DNA of 64,000 nucleotides from Propionibacteriales bacterium (lineage in GTDB: Bacteria > Actinomycetota > Actinomycetes > Propionibacteriales > Nocardioidaceae). A program made the position numbers and the translations under genes. Below the pieces are notes generated by a model, which had not been told where the DNA came from, did no database searches, and worked only from the letters and a program-made list of their open reading frames with translations. Positions 24,481-33,293 of the stretch are shown here, piece by piece (position 1 is the stretch's first letter; each line of letters begins with the position of its first letter). The stretch is from positions 1 through 64,000 of the forward strand of contig JAPLCA010000031.1 in NCBI GenBank assembly GCA_026392465.1, written 5' to 3'.

Positions 24481-26610
24481 CTACCCGACCGAGCCGAGCG
24501 CGAACGGCAGCACCGCGTCGGCCCCGGCGCGGCGCAGCTCGCGCGAGGCCACGGCCATGGTCCAGCGGCTGTCGACGAGGTCGTCGACGAGCAGGACCGG
24601 ACCGGTGAGCCCGGCCAGGGCCGCCCGCAGGTCGTCGGGCACCACGAACCGCCCCCACACGCCTGCCAGGCGGAACGCGCTGTTGCCTCCCTGCGTGCTC
24701 TGCGGGGCCCCGGGCGCGAGCTGCAGGGGCGGCAGCAGCGGGAGTCGACCGAGCCCCGCCAGCCCCTCGGCCACCGAGCCGACCAGCGTCGGGCGTGAGA
24801 CCGACGGCACTGCGACGACCGCCACCGGACGCTCCGCCCAGGGCCAGTCGCGCAGGGCACGCGCACAGGCGCCCAGCAGGGGCTCGGGCACGGGGACGTC
24901 GGGAGCGCCGGTGGCGAACAGCTCGCGCAGCGTGCCGCCCCAGCCGAGGTCGGTGAGGCGGGCCACGACCCGCCCGGTCTCCGGACGCTCCGTCGGCGGG
25001 ATGCGCCCCGACACGTCCACCCCGAGGCGCCCGACGCCGGAGGGCCACTGCGCCCTCGGGTCGACGGGCACCCCGACGCGGTCCAGCGACTGCGTGGCCC
25101 GCGCGACGGCCTCGCCGTCGGTGCTCGTCGGGTACCAGGGCCCGGCGCACACGTCGCAGCGGCCGCACGGCGCGGCCGTGGGGTCGTCGAGCTGGCGCTG
25201 GAGCAGCTCCATCCGGCAGGTGCGTCCTGCCTGGTACTCGAGCATCGCCTCCTGCTCGGCCTCGCGGGCCTGCGCGATGCGCTCGTACCGCTCCGCGTCG
25301 TAGACCCACGGCTGGCCGGTGCTGACCCAGCCGCCCTGCACCCGGCGGACGGCGCCGTCGACGTCGAGCACCTTAAGCAGCAGCTCGAGCGGGGTCCGAC
25401 GGATGTCGACCTGCGCCTCCAGCGCCGCGACCGACGTCGGCGTGCTGTCGAGGGCGCCGAGCACCGCGTCGACCTTGGCCTGCGTCGGCATCGACGCCGT
25501 CGCGAAGTAGCGCCAGATGTCGGCGTCCTCCGGGCCCGGGAGCAGCAGGACGTCGGCCGACTCCGTGGCACGGCCCGCACGCCCGACCTGCTGGTAGTAC
25601 GCGACCGGCGACGACGGCGCCCCGAGGTGCACGACGAATCCCAGGTTCGGCTTGTCGAAGCCCATGCCGAGCGCGCTGGTGGCGACGAGCGCCTTCAGCT
25701 GGTCGTCCTTCAGCGCCTGCTCCAGCCGCACCCGCTCGTCGGGGTCGGTGCGGCCCGTGTAGGCCGCCACCTCGTGACCCGCCTCGCCGAGCAGCCGCGC
25801 GAGGTCCTCCGCGGCCGAGACCGTGAGCGTGTAGACGATGCCGCTGCCCGGCAGCTCGGCCAGGTGTGAGACGAGCCAGCCGAGCCGCTCCTTGGAGCTG
25901 GGGAGCCGCAGCGACCCGAGCCTCAGGCTCGTGCGTGCCAGCGACCCACGCAGCGTGAGGACGCCCGCGTCGCCCGGGGCCCCTGGCCCGGTGGCACCGA
26001 GCTGCTCCTCGACGTCGGTGACCACCCGCTGGTTGGCGGTGGCGGTGGTGGCCAGCACCGGGACGCCGTCGGGCATCGAGTCGATGAGGTCGGCCAGGCG
26101 GCGGTAGTCGGGCCGGAAGTCGTGGCCCCAGTCGGAGATGCAGTGCGCCTCGTCGACGACGAGCAGGCCGATGCGCTGGCGCAGCTCGGGCAGCTGCTCG
26201 TCGCGGAACCGGGGGTTGGTGAGCCGCTCGGGCGACACGAGGAGCACGTCGACGTCGTCGGCGTCGAGCCGTGCGCGCACGTCGTCCCACTCGTGCGCGT
26301 TGGCCGAGCTGATCGACACCGCGCGCACGCCCGCGCGGGCCGCCGCGGCGACCTGGTCGCGCATGAGCGCGATCAGCGGTGACACCAGGAGGGTGGGACC
26401 GGTGCCACGGGCGCGCAGCAGCGAGGTCGCCACGAAGTAGACCGCCGACTTGCCCCAGCCGGTGCGCTGGACGACGAGCGCGCGCCGGTGGTCGTCGACG
26501 AGGGCCGTGATCGCCTCGAGCTGCCCGTCGTGGAACTGGGCGTCGGGTCGTCCGGTGAGTCGACGCAGGGCGTCGAGGGCGTCCGTGGCAGTGGCGGTGG
26601 AGGTGGTCAC
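24481..26610 (-). CDS. recQ: RecQ-family helicase with C-terminal phosphoribosyltransferase-like domain
   Basis: The 709-residue protein has the helicase core (Walker A TGWGKSA near residue 50, DEAH with CISDWGHDF, QVGRAGR) and a RecQ zinc site (C near 420, then CGRCDVC). The part from about residue 480 has no winged-helix/HRDC character. It ends in VLLVDDLVDSRWTMAVA, the PRPP-binding loop of type I phosphoribosyltransferases. DNA unwinding in repair is the expected role; a link to nucleotide salvage or a regulatory use of the PRT fold is inferred. The GTG start follows a CACGAT -10-like box by six bases. Confidence 0.9.
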   Translation of the reverse strand: MTTSTATATDALDALRRLTGRPDAQFHDGQLEAITALVDDHRRALVVQRTGWGKSAVYFVATSLLRARGTGPTLLVSPLIALMRDQVAAAARAGVRAVSISSANAHEWDDVRARLDADDVDVLLVSPERLTNPRFRDEQLPELRQRIGLLVVDEAHCISDWGHDFRPDYRRLADLIDSMPDGVPVLATTATANQRVVTDVEEQLGATGPGAPGDAGVLTLRGSLARTSLRLGSLRLPSSKERLGWLVSHLAELPGSGIVYTLTVSAAEDLARLLGEAGHEVAAYTGRTDPDERVRLEQALKDDQLKALVATSALGMGFDKPNLGFVVHLGAPSSPVAYYQQVGRAGRATESADVLLLPGPEDADIWRYFATASMPTQAKVDAVLGALDSTPTSVAALEAQVDIRRTPLELLLKVLDVDGAVRRVQGGWVSTGQPWVYDAERYERIAQAREAEQEAMLEYQAGRTCRMELLQRQLDDPTAAPCGRCDVCAGPWYPTSTDGEAVARATQSLDRVGVPVDPRAQWPSGVGRLGVDVSGRIPPTERPETGRVVARLTDLGWGGTLRELFATGAPDVPVPEPLLGACARALRDWPWAERPVAVVAVPSVSRPTLVGSVAEGLAGLGRLPLLPPLQLAPGAPQSTQGGNSAFRLAGVWGRFVVPDDLRAALAGLTGPVLLVDDLVDSRWTMAVASRELRRAGADAVLPFALGSVG

Positions 26611-26681
26611 CCGGTCATCGTGTCAGGCGCTGCCGACACCGGCTCCTTGCCGCGACGCGCCCCGTGGACGACAGTGGGCGC

Positions 26682-27032
26682 ATGCGTCGCGCCCTGGCCG
26701 TCGGCATCCTCGCCCTGCTCCTCGGCTGCTCGGACGCGCCCGGCACCGTGACCGCCCCCGATCTGCGGTGCGGGCAGGACCAGACGACGGACGCGGCGAA
26801 GGACGTGGTGGAGAAGGTCGGCGGCCTGCGCACCGACGACGTCGTCGTGCGCCTCGCCCGCAGCACGCCTGCCGGTACCGTGGCCCTCGTCGACGGTGAC
26901 GTCGAGCGGGCGTACCGATTACTGCACGACCGCTACGGCGTGGCCGTCGTCGCCCAGGCGGACGACGACGGCGTGGCGGGTGGCCTGGCCCAGATCGAGC
27001 GCCTCGTGCGCACGTCCTGCCCGAAAGGCTGA
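26682..27032 (+). CDS. Putative lipoprotein
   Basis: The 116-residue protein starts MRRALAVGILALLLGCSDAPG, a lipoprotein signal peptide with lipobox LLGC and Cys19 as the acylated residue. The mature part contains a Cys pair (C in LRCGQD and C near the C terminus, TSCPKG) that could form a disulfide. No domain is recognised. The ATG lies six bases after a GACAGT box, which favours it over the GTG at 26664. The gene stands alone between recQ (divergent) and the ABC-F gene. Confidence 0.75.
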   Translation: MRRALAVGILALLLGCSDAPGTVTAPDLRCGQDQTTDAAKDVVEKVGGLRTDDVVVRLARSTPAGTVALVDGDVERAYRLLHDRYGVAVVAQADDDGVAGGLAQIERLVRTSCPKG

Positions 27033-27072
27033 CCCGCTCGGGGTCCGGGCACGAGACGGGTACGGTCGGACG

Positions 27073-28743
27073 GTGCCGTACCTCGACGTCGCGTCCGTGA
27101 CGCACTCCCTGCCCGACGGGCGACCGCTGCTCAGCGACGTGTCGTTCCGGGTGGGTGAGCGTGACCGCGTGGCGCTGGTCGGCGCGAACGGCGCGGGCAA
27201 GACCACGCTGCTGCGGATCGTGATCGGCGACCTCAAGCCCGACGAGGGAGCCATCTCTCGCGACGGGACGATGGGCGTCATGCGGCAGTTCCTGTCGCGA
27301 GGCACCGTCACCGACGTCCTGCTGCAGGCGTCGCCGACCCGCGTCCGTGACGCCGGCGTGCGGGTGGCGGAGGCCGAGGCGGCCATGACCGCGACCTCGA
27401 CGGAGGCGTCCCAGATCGCCTACGCGGAGGCACTGGCGGCCTGGGGCGACGCGGGTGGCTACGAGGCCGAGGTGCTGTGGGACGTGTGCACCACGGCCGC
27501 CCTGGGCGTGCCGTTCGAACGCTGCCGCGACCGCCCGGTCACCACCCTGTCGGGCGGGGAGCAGAAGCGTCTGGCGCTCGAGGTGCTGCTGCGCGGCCCG
27601 CACGACCTGCTCCTCCTCGACGAGCCCGACAACTACCTCGACGTCCCCGGGAAGCGATGGCTCGAGGAAAGCCTGGTCGACTCCGACAAGAGCGTGCTGT
27701 TCGTGAGCCACGACCGTGAGCTGCTGGCCCGCACCGCCACCGCCGTCGTGACGCTGGAGCTCGGCGCGGCGGGCAACACCGCGTGGACCCACCCCGGTGG
27801 TTTCGACAGCTACCACGAGGCCCGCGAGCACCGGTTCGAGCGTCTCGAGGAGCTCGGCCGACGCTGGGACGAGGAGCGGGCCAAGCTGCGCGCCCTCGTG
27901 CTCATGTACAAGCAGAAGGCGGCCTACAACTCCGACATGACGTCGCGCTACCGGGCGGCCCAGACGCGGCTCGCGCGGTTCGAGGAGGCTGGGCCGCCCG
28001 AGGCGCAGCCGCGCACCCAGAAGCTGGCCATGCGCCTCGAGGGCGGTCGGACCGGCAAGCGTGCGGTGGTCTGCGAGGCCCTCGAGCTCACGGGTCTGAT
28101 GCATCCCTTCGACCTCGAGGCCTGGTTCGGGGACCGCATCGCCGTGCTCGGATCGAACGGGTCGGGGAAGTCGCACTTCCTCCGCCTGCTCGCCGGCGGA
28201 GGCACCCGTCCTGAGACGGAGCACCTGCCGGTCGGCGACGTCGAGGTCCCGCCCGTGCCGCACACGGGCACCGCACGACTCGGGGCGCGCGTGCGGCCGG
28301 GCTGGTTCGTGCAGACGCACGGTCGCCCCGACCTCGCCGGCCGCACCCTCGTCGACGTGCTTCACCGCGGGGACGACCACCGTCGCGGCATGCCGCGGGA
28401 GGAGGCGTCGCGCGCGCTGGCCCGCTACGAGCTGGCTGCCAGCGCGGAGCAGACGTTCGACTCGCTCTCGGGTGGGCAGCAGGCCCGGTTCCAGGTGCTG
28501 CTGCTCGAGCTCGGCGGAGCCACCCTGCTGCTCCTCGACGAGCCGACCGACAACCTCGACCTCGAGTCGGCGGAGGCGTTGCAGGCTGCGCTGCGCGGGT
28601 TCGAGGGCACCGTCCTGGCCGTGACCCACGACCGCTGGTTCACGCGCGACTTCGACCGGTTCCTCGTGTTCGGCTCGGACGGCGACGTGTACGAGTCCGA
28701 CGTCCCGGTGTGGGACGAGCGACGTGTCGCGCGCGAGCGCTGA
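27073..28743 (+). CDS. ABC-F family ATPase
   Basis: The 556-residue protein has two ABC domains and no membrane segments: Walker A GANGAGKT (about 39) and GSNGSGKS (about 360), signatures LSGGEQKRL and LSGGQQARF, and Walker B LLLLDEPDNYLD and LLLLDEPTDNLD. The linker between the domains carries the charged coiled coil of ABC-F proteins (about 250-320). These proteins act on the ribosome, in translation or antibiotic protection; which applies here cannot be told. The GTG start is six bases after TACGGT (27061-27066). Confidence 0.9.
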   Translation: MPYLDVASVTHSLPDGRPLLSDVSFRVGERDRVALVGANGAGKTTLLRIVIGDLKPDEGAISRDGTMGVMRQFLSRGTVTDVLLQASPTRVRDAGVRVAEAEAAMTATSTEASQIAYAEALAAWGDAGGYEAEVLWDVCTTAALGVPFERCRDRPVTTLSGGEQKRLALEVLLRGPHDLLLLDEPDNYLDVPGKRWLEESLVDSDKSVLFVSHDRELLARTATAVVTLELGAAGNTAWTHPGGFDSYHEAREHRFERLEELGRRWDEERAKLRALVLMYKQKAAYNSDMTSRYRAAQTRLARFEEAGPPEAQPRTQKLAMRLEGGRTGKRAVVCEALELTGLMHPFDLEAWFGDRIAVLGSNGSGKSHFLRLLAGGGTRPETEHLPVGDVEVPPVPHTGTARLGARVRPGWFVQTHGRPDLAGRTLVDVLHRGDDHRRGMPREEASRALARYELAASAEQTFDSLSGGQQARFQVLLLELGGATLLLLDEPTDNLDLESAEALQAALRGFEGTVLAVTHDRWFTRDFDRFLVFGSDGDVYESDVPVWDERRVARER

Positions 28744-28762
28744 CCGGCGCAGCCTGACGGGG

Positions 28763-28836
28763 TGGGCGAAGAGGGACTCGAACCCCCGACCGCTCGGGTG
28801 TAAGCCGAGTGCTCTGACCAGCTGAGCTATTCGCCC
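28763..28836 (-). tRNA. tRNA-Val (anticodon TAC)
   Basis: The minus strand folds into a cloverleaf: acceptor GGGCGAA/TTCGCCC with discriminator A, D-arm GCTC...GAGC, anticodon stem CTCGG/CCGAG with loop CTTACAC (anticodon TAC, valine), and a T-loop TTCGAGT. The 3' CCA is not encoded. It lies alone, downstream of the ABC-F gene on the opposite strand. Confidence 0.95.
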
Positions 28837-28917
28837 CGGGTGGATCCGGCGGATGCCGTCGGACGCCTGGGAACCCTACCGCACGCTAGCGCGACGGCCG
28901 GGTCCCGACAGACAGAG

Positions 28918-28957
28918 GCTGCGGCCGCCGGGGTCTCGGGTCCCGGGCGGCCGCAGC
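28918..28957 (-). terminator. Strong hairpin terminator of the ahpE operon
   Basis: A 12-bp perfect stem (GCTGCGGCCGCC at 28918-28929 with 28946-28957) closes a 16-nt loop. It lies 64 bp beyond the stop codon of the last operon gene on the minus strand. The remainder of 28837-29020 shows no gene. Confidence 0.7.
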
Positions 28958-29020
28958 ACCCCCATCATGGCGCAGCACCGGTCCCGCGCGCAGCCGTTTG
29001 AGCGGGAAACTCGGGCGGAT

Positions 29021-29326
29021 TCAGCCGTCGTCGCGCAGGTGCGCCTCGAGCCGCTCGACCTTGGCGGTCAGCTGGCCCGTGAACCCCGGACGGATGTCCG
29101 CCTTCAGCACGAGCGAGACCCGCGACGAGACCGCCGCGACGGCGTCGACGGCCGCCTTCACGACCGCCATCACCTCGTCCCAGTCACCCTCCACCGTCGT
29201 GAACATCGACGTCGTCTCGCACGGCAGGCCCGACGCACGGACGACCCGCACGGCCTCGGCGACCGCAGCCGCGACCGACCCCGACTCGTCGGCACTGACC
29301 GGGCTGATGCTGAACGCGGCGAGCAT
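29021..29326 (-). CDS. MTH1187/YkoF family thiamine-binding protein
   Basis: The 101-residue protein begins MLAAFSISPVSADESGSVAAAVAEAVRVV and contains LPCETTSMFTTVEGDWDEVM and ADIRPGF, matching the small ferredoxin-fold MTH1187 family (DUF77). Relatives bind thiamine or its hydroxymethylpyrimidine moiety. The ATG overlaps the ahpE stop by one base (TGATG), so the two are co-translated; why a thiamine binder goes with a peroxiredoxin is unknown. Confidence 0.85.
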   Translation of the reverse strand: MLAAFSISPVSADESGSVAAAVAEAVRVVRASGLPCETTSMFTTVEGDWDEVMAVVKAAVDAVAAVSSRVSLVLKADIRPGFTGQLTAKVERLEAHLRDDG

Positions 29327-29781
29327 CAGAGCTCGGCCAGCGCGGCGCGGTAGGCGTCGAAGTCGCGCGCCTGGCCGATCGGGTGCTCCACCTTCCAGCG
29401 CAGCACGCCCTCGGCGTCGACGAGGTAGGTGCCGCGCTCGGGGGCACCCGCGCCCTCGTTGAAGATGCCGTAGGCGCGGCTGACCTCCCCGTGCGGCCAG
29501 AAGTCGCTCAGCACGGGGAACGTGAGGCCCTCCGCGTCGGCGAAGGCCCGGTTGGAGAAGAAGTGGTCGCACGAGATCGCGAGCACCTCGACGTCGCCGT
29601 CCTCGAAGGCGCCGATGTTGTCGCGGATCTCGCAGAGCTCACCCGTGCAGATGCCGCTGAAGGCGAAGGGGAAGAACACCAGCGCCACGGGACGTCCGCG
29701 GAAGGACGAGAGCGAGACGTCCTCGCCGTGCTGGCTCTTGAGCGTGAAGTCGGGGGCGGTCTGCCCTACGTCGATCGTCAT
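29326..29781 (-). CDS. ahpE: AhpE-type peroxiredoxin
   Basis: The 151-residue protein is a thioredoxin-fold peroxiredoxin with the peroxidatic cysteine at position 45 in FFPFAFSGICTGELCE, exactly where mycobacterial AhpE has it. It reduces hydroperoxides and peroxynitrite. A second Cys at 50 is also present. The mRNA is probably leaderless: TACTCT (29788-29793, minus) lies six bases before the ATG. The order DUF3052-ahpE next to aceE is the same as in M. tuberculosis (Rv2239c-Rv2238c). Confidence 0.93.
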   Translation of the reverse strand: MTIDVGQTAPDFTLKSQHGEDVSLSSFRGRPVALVFFPFAFSGICTGELCEIRDNIGAFEDGDVEVLAISCDHFFSNRAFADAEGLTFPVLSDFWPHGEVSRAYGIFNEGAGAPERGTYLVDAEGVLRWKVEHPIGQARDFDAYRAALAEL

Positions 29782-29846
29782 GCCCCCAGAGTAGGACGCG
29801 ACGAGCCTCCGGCGCCGCTGCGCCGGCCCCGACGAAACGCCGGGAG

Positions 29847-30233
29847 TCAGCGCTTGTGGGTGGAGAGCTTGGTGGCGGCCCACTCGGCCGACGCCGAGGA
29901 GGTCGTGGTCGTCGACAGGCCGGCGACGGGAGCCGCCTCGGCGATGTCGGCACCGGTCACGTACCCCGGCCGGCCGACCTTGGGCGTGAGCACCCAGATC
30001 GACCCGCCCTCGGCGAGGTCGGAGAGCGCGTCGAACAACGCGTCCACGAGGTCGCCGTCGTCGTCGCGCCACCAGAGGATGACGCCGTCGACCACCTCGT
30101 CGGACTCACCGTCGACGAGTGCGTGTCCGACGATCTCCTCGATCGCGGACCGGAGCTCGTTGTCGACGTCCTCGTCCCAGCCCAGCTCCTGGATGACGGT
30201 GTCGGGGCTGAAGCCCAGCCTCGCGGCGTCCAA
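29847..30233 (-). CDS. DUF3052 family protein
   Basis: The 128-residue acidic protein (ARLGFSPDTVIQELGWDEDVDNELR..., WWRDDDGDLVDALFDAL, SIWVLTPKVGRPGYV) matches the actinobacterial DUF3052 family, of unknown function. It starts with TTG at 30233, preceded by GAGGAG five bases upstream. It is divergent from aceE, and its promoter region is shared with the palindromes upstream of aceE. Confidence 0.88.
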   Translation of the reverse strand: MDAARLGFSPDTVIQELGWDEDVDNELRSAIEEIVGHALVDGESDEVVDGVILWWRDDDGDLVDALFDALSDLAEGGSIWVLTPKVGRPGYVTGADIAEAAPVAGLSTTTTSSASAEWAATKLSTHKR

Positions 30234-30331
30234 CGGTTCTCCTCAGTTCGTCCGGTGGTGTGGTCCCACTCTGGCACGCCTGGAGGGGCGGTGCCGCCCG
30301 GGACCGGGTCGGGTTCGACGGTGGTCGAGAA

Positions 30332-30370
30332 CCTACTGCAAAGTAGGGGATTTTCCTACTGATCGGTAGA
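30332..30370. promoter_or_regulatory. Two tandem palindromic operators upstream of aceE
   Basis: CCTACTGCAAAGTAGG (30332-30347) and CCTACTGATCGGTAGA (30355-30370) share the pattern CCTACTG-n4-GTAGR; the first has perfect 6-bp arms. Their centres are 23 bp apart, about two helix turns. They lie 84 bp before the aceE start, between aceE and the divergent DUF3052 gene. Cooperative binding by a dimeric regulator is inferred; the reverse strand of the first site reads ACTTTGCA, slightly like the RamB core of corynebacteria. Confidence 0.6.
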
Positions 30371-30453
30371 TGTTCACAACGTCCGCCGGTGTCACCCTAG
30401 CGAATCCGGCGTGGAAAGATGGAGAGGTCCACAAGACGTCCCAGGAGTCGCAC

Positions 30454-33216
30454 ATGCCCACCGGCCAGTCCCCCACCGAGCGCCCCGCTGTCATCCACGA
30501 GGGGCTGCCGACGCAGCTGCCCGACATCGATCCCGACGAGACCTCCGAGTGGCTCGCGTCGCTCGACCAGATGGTCGACGAGCGGGGCCGCTCCCGCGCC
30601 CGGTACGTCATGCTCAAGCTCCTCGAGCGCGCCCGTGAGCAGAACATCGGCGTGCCGGCCCTGCGCAGCACCGACTTCATCAACTCGATCCCGCCCGAGC
30701 ACGAGCCGTGGTTCCCCGGCAACGAGGCGATCGAGCGCCGGATCCGCTCCTACATCCGTTGGAACGCGGCCGTCATGGTCTCGCGTGCGAACCGTCCCGG
30801 CCTGGGCGTCGGCGGCCACATCGCGACCTACCAGTCGGCGGCCAGCCTCTACGAGGTCGGCTTCAACCACTTCTTCCGGGGCAAGGACCACCCGGGCGGC
30901 GGCGACCACATCTACATCCAGGGCCACGCCGCGCCCGGCATCTACGCACGCTCCTTCCTCGAGGGTCGCCTGAGCGAGGAGCAGCTCGACCGCTTCCGCC
31001 AGGAGCACTCGCACGGCTTCGGCCAGGGCCTGTCGTCGTACCCGCACCCGCGCCTCATGCCCGACTACTGGGAGTTCCCGACCGTCTCGATGGGTCTGGC
31101 GGCGATCAACTCGATCTACCAGGCGCGGTTCAACCGCTACCTGCACGACCGCGGCATCAAGGACACCAGCCAGCAGCACGTCTGGACGTTCCTCGGCGAC
31201 GGCGAGATGGGCGAGCCGGAGTCGCTCGGCGCCATCGGTCTCGCCGCCCGCGAGGAGCTGGACAACCTCACCTTCGTCGTCAACTGCAACCTGCAGCAGC
31301 TCGACGGCCCGGTGCGCGGCAACGGCAAGATCATCCAGGAGCTGGAGTCGTACTTCCGCGGCGCCGGCTGGAACGTCATCAAGGTCGTGTGGGGCCGCGA
31401 GTGGGACGACCTCCTGGCCCGCGACGTCGACGGTGTGCTCGTCAACCAGATGAACCGGACGCCCGACGGCGAGTTCCAGACGCTGTCGGTGGAGTCCGGC
31501 GCGTACAACCGCGAGAACTTCTTCGGTCCCGACCCGCGCCTGCGTGCCATGGTCGAGCACCTGAGCGACGAGGACATCGAGCGCCTGCCGCGCGGTGGCC
31601 ACGACTACCGCAAGGTCTACGCCGCGTTCGACGCCGCGCAGAAGCACACCGGCCAGCCGACGGTGATCCTGGCGCACACCATCAAGGGCTGGCTGCTCGA
31701 GTCCTTCCAGGGCCGCAACGCCACGCACCAGATGAAGAAGCTGACCAAGGACGACCTCAAGCGCTTCCGCGACCGGCTCAACATCCCGGTCAGCGACGCG
31801 CAGATCGAGGGCGACGACCTCGCGCCGTTCTACCACCCGGGCGAGGACAGCGAGGAGATCCAGTACATGCGCGCCCGCCGCGACGCGCTGGGCGGCGGAC
31901 TCCCGTCGCGTCGGGTCGATCCCGTGTCGGTCAAGCTGCCGGAGCCCGACACCTACTCGGCGCTCTCCAAGGGCTCGGGCAAGCAGCAGATCGCGACGAC
32001 GATGGCCTTCGTGCGGCTCCTGCGCGACCTCATGAAGGACCCCGAGATCGGCCGCCGTATCGTGCCGATCGCGCCCGATGAGTACCGCACCTTCGGTATG
32101 GACTCGATGTTTCCGTCGGCCAAGATCTACAACCCGGCCGGCCAGACGTACGAGTCGGTCGACCGCAAGCTGCTGCTGGCCTACAAGGAGTCCGAGAAGG
32201 GTCAGCTGCTGCACGAGGGCATCAGCGAGGCCGGGGCCATGGCGTCGGCGATCGCGGCGGGCAGCGCGTACTCCACGCACGGCGAGCCGATGATCCCCGT
32301 CTACCTCTTCTACTCGATGTTCGGCTTCCAGCGGACCGCCGACTCGATCTGGGCCATGGCCGACCAGCTGGCGCGCGGGTTCCTCATCGGCGCCACCGCG
32401 GGTCGCACCACGCTCACCGGCGAGGGCCTGCAGCACGCCGACGGCCACTCCCCCCTCATCGCACAGACCAACCCGGCGGTCGTGCACTACGACCCCGCGT
32501 ACGGCTACGAGATCGCACACATCGTCAAGGACGGCATGCGTCGCATGTACGGCACGTCCGACGACCGTCCGCACGGCGAGGACGTCCTCTACTACCTCAC
32601 GGTCTACAACGAGCCCATCAACCAGCCGGCCGAGCCGGAGGACCTCGACGTCGACGCCCTCCTGAAGGGCGCCTACCTGTACCGCCGCGGCGAGCAGGGA
32701 CGCCACACGGCCCGCATCATGGCGTCGGGCGTCGCTCTGCCGTGGGCGCTGAAGGCGCAGGAGATGCTCGCCGAGCAGTACGACGTGAAGGCCGACGTCT
32801 GGTCGGTCACGTCGTGGAACGAGCTCGCCCGAGACGCGGTCGCCGCGGAGAAGTGGAACCTCAACAACCCGGGCGAGTACCAGCGGGTCCCGTGGATCAC
32901 GACGCAGCTCATGGACCACGCGAACGTCACGCTCGCGGTCAGCGACTACATGCGGGCCGTCCCCGACCAGATCGCCCGCTGGGTCCCCGGCCCGTGGCAG
33001 TCGCTCGGCGCCGACGGCTTCGGCTTCGCCGACACGCGTGCCGCCGCGCGTCGCGTGTTCCAGATCGACGCGGAGTCGATCGTCGTCTCGGTGCTGCAGA
33101 GCCTCGCGCAGCAGGAGCTCGTCGACCAGTCGGTCGTGCGCGACGCCTTCACGTCGCTGCGCATCGACGACCCGACCGCCACCCGCGGCGTCGCCCAGGA
33201 GGGCGGCGACGCCTGA
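30454..33216 (+). CDS. aceE: Pyruvate dehydrogenase E1 component, homodimeric
   Basis: The 920-residue enzyme matches AceE over its full length. It has the thiamine diphosphate motif ([10 protein letters not shown] ... [10 protein letters not shown], about residues 247-285), [13 protein letters not shown] and HSFHGQ-like [13 protein letters not shown]. It decarboxylates pyruvate and transfers the acetyl group to lipoyl E2, feeding acetyl-CoA to the citrate cycle and lipid synthesis. The ATG at 30454 has AGGAG before it; the frame opens upstream at 30370, but that part overlaps the operator. The E2 and E3 genes are not in this window. Confidence 0.95.
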   Translation: MPTGQSPTERPAVIHEGLPTQLPDIDPDETSEWLASLDQMVDERGRSRARYVMLKLLERAREQNIGVPALRSTDFINSIPPEHEPWFPGNEAIERRIRSYIRWNAAVMVSRANRPGLGVGGHIATYQSAASLYEVGFNHFFRGKDHPGGGDHIYIQGHAAPGIYARSFLEGRLSEEQLDRFRQEHSHGFGQGLSSYPHPRLMPDYWEFPTVSMGLAAINSIYQARFNRYLHDRGIKDTSQQHVWTFLGDGEMGEPESLGAIGLAAREELDNLTFVVNCNLQQLDGPVRGNGKIIQELESYFRGAGWNVIKVVWGREWDDLLARDVDGVLVNQMNRTPDGEFQTLSVESGAYNRENFFGPDPRLRAMVEHLSDEDIERLPRGGHDYRKVYAAFDAAQKHTGQPTVILAHTIKGWLLESFQGRNATHQMKKLTKDDLKRFRDRLNIPVSDAQIEGDDLAPFYHPGEDSEEIQYMRARRDALGGGLPSRRVDPVSVKLPEPDTYSALSKGSGKQQIATTMAFVRLLRDLMKDPEIGRRIVPIAPDEYRTFGMDSMFPSAKIYNPAGQTYESVDRKLLLAYKESEKGQLLHEGISEAGAMASAIAAGSAYSTHGEPMIPVYLFYSMFGFQRTADSIWAMADQLARGFLIGATAGRTTLTGEGLQHADGHSPLIAQTNPAVVHYDPAYGYEIAHIVKDGMRRMYGTSDDRPHGEDVLYYLTVYNEPINQPAEPEDLDVDALLKGAYLYRRGEQGRHTARIMASGVALPWALKAQEMLAEQYDVKADVWSVTSWNELARDAVAAEKWNLNNPGEYQRVPWITTQLMDHANVTLAVSDYMRAVPDQIARWVPGPWQSLGADGFGFADTRAAARRVFQIDAESIVVSVLQSLAQQELVDQSVVRDAFTSLRIDDPTATRGVAQEGGDA

Positions 33217-33293
33217 CACGGTGCCCTGGGACGTCGACGCGGGCGGTCGGCGTCTCAGGGAACTCCTAGTCGACGCACCCTAGGATGTTGCCC

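Noticed and set aside
28837..29020. Small gene between tRNA-Val and the thiamine-binding gene
   Set aside because: The interval holds a strong hairpin terminator and no reading frame with a ribosome-binding site.
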